Positions 1 through 7,507 of a DNA stretch of 64,000 nt are shown piece after piece; within the stretch, counting starts at the first letter, position 1, and the number at the start of each line of letters is the position of its first letter. Under the pieces are notes generated by a model, which saw only the letters and a program-made list of their open reading frames with translations, searched no databases and was not told the DNA's origin. The stretch spans positions 310,001 through 374,000 of the forward strand of contig JAFIEZ010000007.1 in assembly GCA_020832235.1 (NCBI GenBank), written 5' to 3'. Origin of the DNA: Bacteroidota bacterium. GTDB lineage: Bacteria; Bacteroidota; Rhodothermia; Balneolales; HLUCCA01. The position numbers were made by a program, and so were the translations under genes.

Positions 1-549
1 GATAGAGCCCTCATTTACCCCGGTGTAAACACTGTCGCGCCTGAGGTAATCTAAACGGTCCATATCTAGCTGGGAGGATATAAGCTGATGTAAAAACGTT
101 TTTGGATGCTGACCCGTAAAAATGTCGATGGCTGTAGAAAGGCCGCCGTCAAACTCTTCATTTAGTTTGCGCATTAACGCGAGGGTCATCATTTCGTGAT
201 GAAAATCGCGTATGATGGTCTGTTCCAATGTGTGTGAAAACGGACCGTGGCCAATGTCATGCAGCAGGATACCTATGAGCACGGCCTCGTGTTCGGCCCT
301 GGTTATGGTGGTATCTTTTTCTCGAAGACTATTAATGGCTCGCTGCATAAGCCCGAGCGCTCCGATAGCGTGAGAAAAACGGGAGTGTTCGGAGCCGGGG
401 AACACCAGATAACCCAGACCAAGCTGCCTGATTCTGCGGAGGCGCTGCACGTAAGGGTGGTCCACCAGTTTGAGCACAATACCTTTAGGTACGCTTATAA
501 ATCCGTGAATTGGATCGGTAAAAATTTTGTAATGCGTGCGTTTATCCAT
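1..549 (-). CDS. HD-domain phosphohydrolase (dNTPase-like), 3' end beyond the window
   Basis: Reading the minus strand from an ATG at 549 gives 183 codons without a stop down to base 1, so the C-terminus lies outside the window. The protein starts MDKRTHYKIFTDPIHGFI, typical of the family of HD-domain metal phosphohydrolases related to dGTP triphosphohydrolase (YdhJ type). Metal-binding signature residues are visible: EHSRFSHAIG (H55, H60), the HD pair H97-D98 in LLHDIGHGPFSH, and a downstream SSQLDMDRLDYLRRDS segment that in the family supplies the last aspartate. Family members hydrolyse nucleoside triphosphates or other phosphate esters; the substrate cannot be read from sequence. It is divergent from the M42 peptidase gene, with about 110 bases between the starts. 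Confidence 0.88.
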   Translation of the reverse strand, partial: MDKRTHYKIFTDPIHGFISVPKGIVLKLVDHPYVQRLRRIRQLGLGYLVFPGSEHSRFSHAIGALGLMQRAINSLREKDTTITRAEHEAVLIGILLHDIGHGPFSHTLEQTIIRDFHHEMMTLALMRKLNEEFDGGLSTAIDIFTGQHPKTFLHQLISSQLDMDRLDYLRRDSVYTGVNEGSI

Positions 550-659
550 GTATTAAAACCTTATTCAGCAATATACAGTTTTATTTGGCTATTATGGGGT
601 AAGCTTAGTACTATTTAATCGTTAGAAATCATGCAAAATCAATTGAAATCAACGTATTT

Positions 660-1736
660 ATGACACTTAGCAAAGACGAATTTTCATTTCTTGAATCCCT
701 GCTCATCACGCCTAGTCCTACCGGTTATGAGCAGGCCGGCCAGACGGTTTGGGTAGATTACCTCAAACCCATAGCCGATGAAGTACTTACAGACGCGTAC
801 GGATCGGCTGCTGCGCGCCTGCAGGTAAACCCAGATGCTATTACGGTTATGATTGAGGCGCATTGCGATGAAATTGGTATGGTTGTACAGCACATAGACG
901 ACCAAGGTTTTTTGTGGATTCAGCGCATCGGGGGCAGCGATCCAACAATCGCGCGTGCCCGCAAGGTATTTATTCATGGCGAGAAAGGAGTAGTAACGGG
1001 TACGATTGGTCATACGGCTATTCATCTGCAGGATCGTGACAATAACAAGCCTTTTGCCTGGAAAGATTTGTTTATTGACATCGGAGCAGCAAACAGGGAA
1101 GAAGCTGAAGCTATGGTACGCGTGGGAGACCCGATTACGTATTCCGATGATTTTGATTTCCTCACCGAAGATATGATCTGCGGTCGTGCTCTAGATAACA
1201 GAATTGGAGGATTTGTGATTGCACAAGCCTTTAAACGGCTTGCCGAACGCAAAGACGAGCTGAGGGTCAATGTGTTGGCACTTAACGCAGTACAGGAAGA
1301 AATAGGCGGTTTCGGCGCCCGTATGATGAGTTACAGGCTTATGCCGGATGTTGCCCTTGTTACCGATGTCACTCATGCTACAGATACGCCGGGAATTAAT
1401 CAAAAGGAGCACGGGCGTATACTTCTGGGAGGCGGCCCCTCCGTTACGCACGGGTCTTCATCACATCCGAAGGTGGTAAAGCATCTCACTGATGTTGCCA
1501 CAAAGCACGAAATTGCCATTCAGCACGAGGCCAGTAGCGTTCGAACCGGTACCGACACCGACAGTATTTACTTCACCCGACAGGGGATTCCAAGTGCGTT
1601 AACGAGCCTGCCCCTGCGCTATATGCATTCACCGGTAGAAACGGCTTCCCTTAAAGATGTATCAAAACTCATTGATCTGATGGAGGCTTTTGTTTTATCC
1701 CTTCAGGCAGATCAGCGATTCAATGCCTTACCATAA
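660..1736 (+). CDS. M42 family metallo-aminopeptidase
   Basis: A 358-residue cytosolic peptidase of family M42 (glutamyl aminopeptidase / FrvX / deblocking aminopeptidase group), a full-length match to the usual size. The dinuclear metal-site residues are all present: H68 in EAHCDEIG, D179 in ALDNRIGG, the general base E213 with ligand E214 in VQEEIG, D236 in VTDVTH and H323 in RYMHSPVE. These enzymes normally form large tetrahedral shells that trim short peptides. There is no signal peptide. It starts with ATG at 660 without an obvious Shine-Dalgarno. It stands alone, divergent from the HD gene, and ends at a bidirectional terminator shared with the histone-like gene. Exact residue specificity is not predictable. 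Confidence 0.93.
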   Translation: MTLSKDEFSFLESLLITPSPTGYEQAGQTVWVDYLKPIADEVLTDAYGSAAARLQVNPDAITVMIEAHCDEIGMVVQHIDDQGFLWIQRIGGSDPTIARARKVFIHGEKGVVTGTIGHTAIHLQDRDNNKPFAWKDLFIDIGAANREEAEAMVRVGDPITYSDDFDFLTEDMICGRALDNRIGGFVIAQAFKRLAERKDELRVNVLALNAVQEEIGGFGARMMSYRLMPDVALVTDVTHATDTPGINQKEHGRILLGGGPSVTHGSSSHPKVVKHLTDVATKHEIAIQHEASSVRTGTDTDSIYFTRQGIPSALTSLPLRYMHSPVETASLKDVSKLIDLMEAFVLSLQADQRFNALP

Positions 1737-1780
1737 AACATTTAGGTTGAAAAAATCACCATCTCAGATAGCTTAAATAA

Positions 1781-1807
1781 AAAAAGCCACAGCATAGTGG
1801 CTTTTTT
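1781..1807. terminator. Bidirectional rho-independent terminator
   Basis: GCCAC (1786-1790) pairs with GTGGC (1797-1801) around a 6-base loop. The stem is flanked by an A run before and a T run after, so it works on both strands. It lies between the convergent M42 peptidase and histone-like genes. Confidence 0.8.
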
Positions 1808-1829
1808 TAATCTGTAGAAAATGTAACGA

Positions 1830-2003
1830 TTAGTCGTTTTTCTTCTCTTGGATTTCGACCCGAATTTCTTGAGCAATTTTCTTAAGATCTTGAAGGGTTT
1901 TGCGAGCACGGGTACCAGCTGTCTTGTTGCCCTTGTTATAGAACTTATCCATATCGCCTTCTAGAGAATCAACTAGACTTTTAACTTCTGCAAATCGACT
2001 CAT
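1830..2003 (-). CDS. Histone H1-like (Hc1 family) nucleoid protein, 57 aa
   Basis: A 57-residue lysine-rich protein beginning MSRFAEVKSLVDSLEGD and ending in a basic/acidic helix with KKND. It resembles the short histone H1-like proteins (Hc1/HctA Pfam family) found across Bacteroidota; the pattern FAEVKSLV...GNKTAGTRARKTLQDLKK is characteristic. It presumably binds DNA non-specifically and helps compact the nucleoid. The frame is open 35 codons further upstream, but the start at 2003 is chosen because it has a good Shine-Dalgarno (GGAG 7 bases upstream) and matches the family N-terminus. The gene is monocistronic and ends at the terminator at 1781-1807. Confidence 0.82.
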   Translation of the reverse strand: MSRFAEVKSLVDSLEGDMDKFYNKGNKTAGTRARKTLQDLKKIAQEIRVEIQEKKND

Positions 2004-2183
2004 ATTTAACTCCATTAATTTTTGTTGAGGTACTTTGTAATAACGTAAAGTGTTACGTATCTCGCTGAAGCTACTTAAAGACTGAACCTGAATCAAGCCT
2101 TTGGACAAAATTCTAATGAAAAAAACCGATTTTTTTGCGTCTAAAACCCGATTTTGATCGCTACATGGCTGGGCTGTACCTAA

Positions 2184-2867
2184 TTATGAAGTAATATCAG
2201 CAAGTACTTCGAAACTTTTTAAGTTGTTGTTATATAATGGCTTGCATAGGGTTGCCTGTATGTGATTCTCACTAAATTCTGTCGGAATTTTATCTCCGAT
2301 GTCAGAGCCTTTAATTTCTGACCATTTTATCGCTTTATCTGAGGAAATGGAGTGGTTTAAGATGATTTCATCGGCGGAATCAACCGAAAACAGGTGTGTT
2401 TGTCCGGGTTCCAGCTGACGCTGAACGGCGCGTGCAAGCGTGGGCAGTGGAATTACTTCGTACTCATTATTGAGGTCTTTAATCAGGCTCGACAATACAA
2501 TTACAGTTCCTTCAGGAAGTGATTTGAGGTAGCTCGTATTGATTTTGATGTCACCATCCTCGGTTCGCTTTACGGTGCCTCGCTGAAAACCATTAATACC
2601 TATGCAAGCGATTCCGTAATCGGCAAAGAAACTCACTAACCTGTGGTTCAGGTCCTGAACACTTCGAATAATTGCATCTTCCCGCATCATGCCGGTCTGA
2701 ATGAGACGATCGGTATAATCACTATCTCCGTGGACGAAAATAGCTTTAGAACTTCGCCTTTGAACAGCGGCCTCAGCGAAAGATTTTAAAAAAAGGGGAT
2801 TGTCAAGGTTCTTGTAGTCGATAATAGCCAGGTAGTCCATAAAATTATGTGGTGATGGATTTTCCAT
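2184..2867 (-). CDS. Amino-acid-kinase-fold-like protein, function unknown
   Basis: About 227 residues, starting MENPSPHNFMDYLAII (ATG 2867; a second ATG at 2840 is equally possible, and neither has a clear Shine-Dalgarno). The segment IFVHGDSDYTDRLIQTGMM followed by LNHRLVSFFADYGIACIGI resembles the substrate-binding half of acetylglutamate/aspartate kinase-fold proteins (VHGGG ... LN..LV..L...G). The usual glycine-rich GGG is replaced by GDS, so kinase activity is uncertain. It is the last gene of a minus-strand group; its start overlaps the end of the cytidine deaminase gene by 23 bases, implying translational coupling. I do not recognise a specific function; the fold assignment is an inference from motif resemblance. 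Confidence 0.5.
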   Translation of the reverse strand: MENPSPHNFMDYLAIIDYKNLDNPLFLKSFAEAAVQRRSSKAIFVHGDSDYTDRLIQTGMMREDAIIRSVQDLNHRLVSFFADYGIACIGINGFQRGTVKRTEDGDIKINTSYLKSLPEGTVIVLSSLIKDLNNEYEVIPLPTLARAVQRQLEPGQTHLFSVDSADEIILNHSISSDKAIKWSEIKGSDIGDKIPTEFSENHIQATLCKPLYNNNLKSFEVLADITS

Positions 2868-3546
2868 TGAAAAAAGCGGGTAAAAATTCAGCAGGAGTGT
2901 GTTCAGAAAGAGTTGCGTCGGGATGGTACAGGTACATTGTTTTGTAAGGCATATGTTCCACCAATACCTGCCTGCACGCACCACATGGACTAATAAAATC
3001 GCCTTTAGCGGCAGTAATGTGTATAGATAGTGCTTCATTGAACCCCATGGCGACAGCCTTTGCAAGTGCAATGCGTTCTGCACATAGTCCTAGCTGCCAG
3101 TCGCTCAGCTCAATATTCACCCCGGAGATAAACTTTCCGGGTTCTATTTCAAGAAGGCACGATACAGGAAAGTTGCTTTCCTGTATGCGGCATTTGCTCT
3201 GAAGCTCTCTCAAAACAGAAGGGAAAGAAACAGGTTCTTCCAAAACAATATCTGCAAATGCAGCAAATTTCAGCTCTTCGGTACGGATTACTTCGAGCGA
3301 GTATGCGTTTATCCATACCTGGGGTACGTTCGGATGAGCGGGTGGGATGTATAACCTGGATGGAATTTCTCCCTCAGACAAACATCCAAATATGCCAGCC
3401 TGATACTCGGTTATAGTTAAAGGGAATGAAGCATTTTCAATACGTACTCCTGCATAAACCTTACCTGTGTTGCTTTCTATCACACAAGCTGAGGGAGTAT
3501 TGCTGTACGGTACGTACGCACGTTGTTGTAAATCTGTCCAGTTCAT
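2845..3546 (-). CDS. cdd: Two-domain cytidine deaminase, C-terminal domain catalytic
   Basis: 233 residues containing two cytidine-deaminase-fold halves. The N-terminal half (about 1-60) keeps the YVPYSN and GVRIENAS family patterns but has ITEYQAG where the zinc-binding C/H-A-E should be, so it looks catalytically dead. The C-terminal half (about 125-215) has the active signature: C155-A-E157 in LGLCAERIA and the zinc cysteines C188 and C191 in SPCGACRQ. The reaction would be deamination of cytidine/deoxycytidine to uridine/deoxyuridine in pyrimidine salvage. The well-studied two-domain enzyme of E. coli has the opposite order (active first). Its ATG overlaps the TAA of the upstream glycosidase by one base (TAATG), so the two are co-translated. 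Confidence 0.85.
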   Translation of the reverse strand: MNWTDLQQRAYVPYSNTPSACVIESNTGKVYAGVRIENASFPLTITEYQAGIFGCLSEGEIPSRLYIPPAHPNVPQVWINAYSLEVIRTEELKFAAFADIVLEEPVSFPSVLRELQSKCRIQESNFPVSCLLEIEPGKFISGVNIELSDWQLGLCAERIALAKAVAMGFNEALSIHITAAKGDFISPCGACRQVLVEHMPYKTMYLYHPDATLSEHTPAEFLPAFFNGKSITT

Positions 3547-6494
3547 TAGTTCATGTAGCTGCTGAAGACCGCATCGGATACTGCAGCGCGAATACGGGCT
3601 ATACCTCCGGTTTGTCCGCGGTAGGGATACGTTCTGTTAGTAAGCAAAATTACACCTGTTTTCGTTTCCGGGTCAATCCAAAAACTCGTTCCGGTAAAAC
3701 CGAGGTGACCAAAGGTTTCGGAGCTGGAATAACTGCCGGCGCTGGTAAACCCTTCGAGGCTGCGTAAGTCAAAGCCTAGCCCTCTGCGATTTAGTGGAGG
3801 CTGCCTGGAGGTGAACATAGCAATTGTTTCACCAGTTAAAAAAGACATCCCACCGTAAGCACCGTTGTTAAGAAGCATCTGAACCAGCACCGCGAGGTCG
3901 GGTGCGGAGGAAAAAAGCCCTGCGTGACCGGCAATACCATTCAGGTAGTACGCCCTTTCATCGTGGACAAACCCCCTGATTTCAGCATTACGAAAAACGG
4001 TGTCTTTTTCTGTTGGCAATATTCTGCTGATGAAAGCAGCCCCTTTTCGATGTGGATTATACATCGTGTGTTCAAGGCCGAGCGGCCTGTAAAATGTTTC
4101 CTGCAGAAAGGAGTCCAGATCGGTTCCGGTAATGTGTTCAATGAGCAGCGCCAGTGTAATCATTCCCAAATCACTGTATACATAAACCTGTCCCGGCGGG
4201 TTAATCAAAGGCTCATTTAATATGGCTTCAACGAGGGCATCGCGGGTGCGAATACTATCAACATACACCCGAAAAGCGGGTAAACCGGAGGTGTGCTCAA
4301 GTAAGTGCCGAACCGTAATTTCCTCTTTTCCACCATATGTGAACGAAGGGAAGTAAGCTGCAATTCGGGTATCGAGCTGAAGACGGTTTTCATCTATCAT
4401 GCGCATGGTTGCCAGGGTGGTTCCCATTACCTTACTAACAGATGCCAGATCAAAGATATCGTCTTGCTGAACCCGGGTTCTTCTTTCGTAGGTATGAAAA
4501 CCAAAACTGCCCTGATATACGAGCACTCCGTCACGAACCACGGCGACAGCAGCCCCGGGGAAAACGCTGTCGGCAATTGCATTGTTTATGATAGTTTCAA
4601 TAGAGCGCAGACGATCCGATGACATTCCGGCAGCTTCGGGTAAGTCTGACCTTAAAATTGTTTGTGGCAAGTAATAGCCGTGGCCATTTTTATAGCGGTC
4701 ATTTATCGTAACCGGAAGTCTGCCACTAATAGCAGAAGCCCCAAAGATACTGTGTGTGAATGCTTCATACTGAGTGTCAGTAGCAGCCCACCCCATTATT
4801 TTGACATCCGCAAAGTCAGCGATTGGTAACACATACGGGTTCCCGAAAACACCTGCAATTACCGGAGTTGCAGCCTGGCTAAGTTGACGAAGAAGTCCAT
4901 GCTGCATGGCAGGATGTGAATTTGCATAACGGGCACCTACGCCGGTAGGCAACGCTAAAATAACCACGTCGGCGGCACGCGCATTTCGTACCGCGCGAAT
5001 TACATCTTCCCGGGTACTTCGGGTGTCTATGCCATCAGAGGTAGTATTGGTATTATACTGTCGTACAAACCTGGTTATCGTTGCTGCGGCCTGGTCGTCG
5101 CGGGTATTACTCACGGCGATAACGTGAATGCGTTGCCGGTTTGTGGGCAGAGGCAGTATGTTACGGTGGTTTTTAAGCAAGGTAATGGATTGCCTGGCGA
5201 TTTTATCGGAGGTGGCACGAAATTCCCGATTGTTTATGACTGAAGCGATTGACTCAACATCAATGGCTTCAGCTTCGAACAACCCGTGATTGCGCTTTAT
5301 GCTAAGAAATCGCAGTAAGGCTTTGTCAACGACTCCGATATCGAGACGGCCTTCCTGTATGGCTTGCTCGGCCTCATCCAATGCCTGTAGTGCGTCGCGC
5401 GGTGCCAGCAGCACATCGGCTCCGGCGTTTAGTGCCATTACTACGGCTTCTCCGGGTGAATAATGTGCTGATATACCACGCATTTCCAGTGCGTCCGTAA
5501 TGATCATACCGGTAAAGCCCAGAGAGTCACGTAAAACTCCATTCAGCATGGCCGCGCTCAAGGTGCCGGGTCTTGAGGGTTCTTCAGCAAGCTCCGGAAA
5601 AGCAATATGGGCACTCATCACACTGCCCACACCAGCGTGTATAGCCGATCGAAATGGGAGTAGTTCAACTTCCAACAACCGTTGCCAACCGTGTCGTATT
5701 ACAGGAAGTGCGTGGTGGGAGTCTACGTTGGTATCTCCATGACCGGGAAAGTGCTTGGCTGTAGCCATCAGGCCGGTCGACTGAACACCATGAATGAATG
5801 CATCGGCATAACGTGCCACCACCACAGGATCTTCCGAGAATGAACGAATATTGATAACAGGATTAGCTGCATTGTTATTGATGTCTACTACCGGAGCAAA
5901 AATCTGATGTACACCAACTGCTTTAGCCTCCAAAGCGGTTATACGACCTTTATGCCAGGCATTAAGTTCCATCCCGCTTGCGGTTATACCCATTGCCGGG
6001 GTTATACGGGTTGTGCCCTGAATGCGCATTGCAGCACCGAATTCCATGTCCTGCGTAATCCACAATGGTACCCGGGCAAGGCTCTGAAGACGATTCGTCA
6101 ATACAGCCTGATCGTAAATATTTCCACGAGAGAACATTAGTCCGCCAATCTGTTCTTCGGTTACCAGCCTTTCCAGATATTCAAATCGCTCAGAATCGGC
6201 GCTTTGATATTGCCCATGCGCCCAGACTATCATGAGCTGTGCTATTTTTTGTCGTGGGCTCAGGTTGGCCATCAACGTGTCGATATTTACCTGCGACGTT
6301 GCCTTCAGTGTCGGGTATTCGGGCAGCGGTTGCTGTTCTACAGAGCTGAAAGATGAAACGGGTACAGGTTCGGTTGATTGAGACTCTCCGGGACTATTCA
6401 GTACAACCATCGCACTCACAGCTAGTGTCGCTGCAATGGAAATTAAAACTAAAAGAATAATTTTTTTCTGAAGGGGCGAGGCAAGCAATAGCAT
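3546..6494 (-). CDS. Membrane-anchored GH3 beta-N-acetylhexosaminidase (NagZ-like) fused to a beta-lactamase-type serine hydrolase
   Basis: Residue numbers here count from a TTG at 6527, an alternative start. I prefer the ATG at 6494 (982 aa), which follows a weak GAAAG. A hydrophobic anchor (about 23-43) precedes a GH3 catalytic domain with the NagZ signature KHFPGHGDT (258-266), the D269/H271 acid-base pair and the nucleophile D345 in ITDALEMRG. A GH3 C-terminal domain (about 440-640) follows. The last third (about 635-990) is a class-C beta-lactamase/DD-peptidase fold with S696-V-S-K699, Y784-S-D and GHLGFTG. NagZ enzymes release GlcNAc from muropeptides; the serine hydrolase may act on the peptide part. 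This fusion is known in Bacteroidota. It is followed by cdd, and a sugar kinase and penicillin-acylase homologue lie upstream. Confidence 0.9.
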   Translation of the reverse strand: MLLLASPLQKKIILLVLISIAATLAVSAMVVLNSPGESQSTEPVPVSSFSSVEQQPLPEYPTLKATSQVNIDTLMANLSPRQKIAQLMIVWAHGQYQSADSERFEYLERLVTEEQIGGLMFSRGNIYDQAVLTNRLQSLARVPLWITQDMEFGAAMRIQGTTRITPAMGITASGMELNAWHKGRITALEAKAVGVHQIFAPVVDINNNAANPVINIRSFSEDPVVVARYADAFIHGVQSTGLMATAKHFPGHGDTNVDSHHALPVIRHGWQRLLEVELLPFRSAIHAGVGSVMSAHIAFPELAEEPSRPGTLSAAMLNGVLRDSLGFTGMIITDALEMRGISAHYSPGEAVVMALNAGADVLLAPRDALQALDEAEQAIQEGRLDIGVVDKALLRFLSIKRNHGLFEAEAIDVESIASVINNREFRATSDKIARQSITLLKNHRNILPLPTNRQRIHVIAVSNTRDDQAAATITRFVRQYNTNTTSDGIDTRSTREDVIRAVRNARAADVVILALPTGVGARYANSHPAMQHGLLRQLSQAATPVIAGVFGNPYVLPIADFADVKIMGWAATDTQYEAFTHSIFGASAISGRLPVTINDRYKNGHGYYLPQTILRSDLPEAAGMSSDRLRSIETIINNAIADSVFPGAAVAVVRDGVLVYQGSFGFHTYERRTRVQQDDIFDLASVSKVMGTTLATMRMIDENRLQLDTRIAAYFPSFTYGGKEEITVRHLLEHTSGLPAFRVYVDSIRTRDALVEAILNEPLINPPGQVYVYSDLGMITLALLIEHITGTDLDSFLQETFYRPLGLEHTMYNPHRKGAAFISRILPTEKDTVFRNAEIRGFVHDERAYYLNGIAGHAGLFSSAPDLAVLVQMLLNNGAYGGMSFLTGETIAMFTSRQPPLNRRGLGFDLRSLEGFTSAGSYSSSETFGHLGFTGTSFWIDPETKTGVILLTNRTYPYRGQTGGIARIRAAVSDAVFSSYMN

Positions 6495-6595
6495 ACTTTC
6501 AAGCAGTTTTAAGATTGGCCTGTTCAACGCGGCTGATGTAGGATAGCGTCTGTACAGTTGAATATCGCCAATAAGTGTATGCTAATCAATTTAAC

Positions 6596-7501
6596 TTACT
6601 GAACAGCAACAGATTTCGCATTGCTAATCATTAGTCTGCATGCACCCAGAGCCGGCTCATTGATATTGTCAATCCACTTCACATCACCGAGTGCATCTAC
6701 CAGACAGGAGGTCATAATTTCGCGAAAGTAGTTGTTATTAAAAAGACTTCCGATCACACAGATGGGGGTGGTTTTGAACTGCAATGTCTCGGATGCAAGG
6801 GCAACCTGAGAGGCTAGCTTAGTACAATTGTCGGTGATAATATGCTGGGCGATATCATCACCTTGTTCGGCAGCTTCGAGCAGAAGCGGGGCGACTTCGG
6901 CAGGAGCAATGGTATTGTCGTAAATTTTCAGGATAAGATCTTCGCGGGACAAGATATCGAAGCGGTCTTTGATTATATCTTCCATCACGGTGGGTTTGCC
7001 ACCATCCATAGCTGTACAAATTGCGTATAGCGATTCCTGACCCATTCTGTACCCGCCTGCGGGGTCTCCAATGAGAAAGCCATATCCCCCCGCACGGTCC
7101 CATCTTTTATCTTTGCGGCCTAATACAATACTACCGGTACCGGTAATCAGAAGAATGCCGTCACCGTTTTTAAATGCTTCAGCGTGGGCAACGTGTGCAT
7201 CTGACGTGACCATAATGGGGAAGTTCGGATAAAACTTCTCAAGGGCATTACGGAGCAGGTTCTGCTCAACTTCGCGTCCTCCTCCAGCGATACCTATGCA
7301 AAGCCCTTTCACTTCATGGGACTTGTTTTTCGCCAAGAAGTTTTCAATCAGCTGAAGTGCTCCGGAAACCTGATCGTCTAGTTTCATCATCCGGGCATGT
7401 AACGCACCACCCTGTTCTTTATGGATGATGTTCATCTTTTTATCAGTTGCCAAAAGGACCGACCGCGAGCCGTTGGCATCAATTCCTAGCCATACTTCCA
7501 T
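6596..7501 (-). CDS. BadF/NagK-type ATPase, probable N-acetylglucosamine (or N-acetylmuramate) kinase
   Basis: A 301-residue ASKHA-fold protein of the BadF/BadG family, which includes eukaryotic GlcNAc kinase and bacterial MurK. It has phosphate-1 motif LGIDANGSRS (D8), the candidate catalytic D101 in TSDAHVAHAEA, phosphate-2 motif GTGS (121-124) and GDPAGG (145-150). Expected role: phosphorylate GlcNAc or MurNAc in the cytoplasm. The neighbouring NagZ-like glycosidase, which would free such sugars, supports this, but the substrate is inferred from context. ATG at 7501 lies 6 bases after the TAG of the penicillin-acylase gene, so these two form an operon. An AGG stands 5 bases before the ATG. 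Confidence 0.8.
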   Translation of the reverse strand: MEVWLGIDANGSRSVLLATDKKMNIIHKEQGGALHARMMKLDDQVSGALQLIENFLAKNKSHEVKGLCIGIAGGGREVEQNLLRNALEKFYPNFPIMVTSDAHVAHAEAFKNGDGILLITGTGSIVLGRKDKRWDRAGGYGFLIGDPAGGYRMGQESLYAICTAMDGGKPTVMEDIIKDRFDILSREDLILKIYDNTIAPAEVAPLLLEAAEQGDDIAQHIITDNCTKLASQVALASETLQFKTTPICVIGSLFNNNYFREIMTSCLVDALGDVKWIDNINEPALGACRLMISNAKSVAVQ

Positions 7502-7507
7502 TCGTAC

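Noticed and set aside
247-618. 123-codon plus-strand frame at the left edge
   Set aside because: It is a shadow of the minus-strand HD phosphohydrolase, whose H55, H60 and HD motifs are clear.
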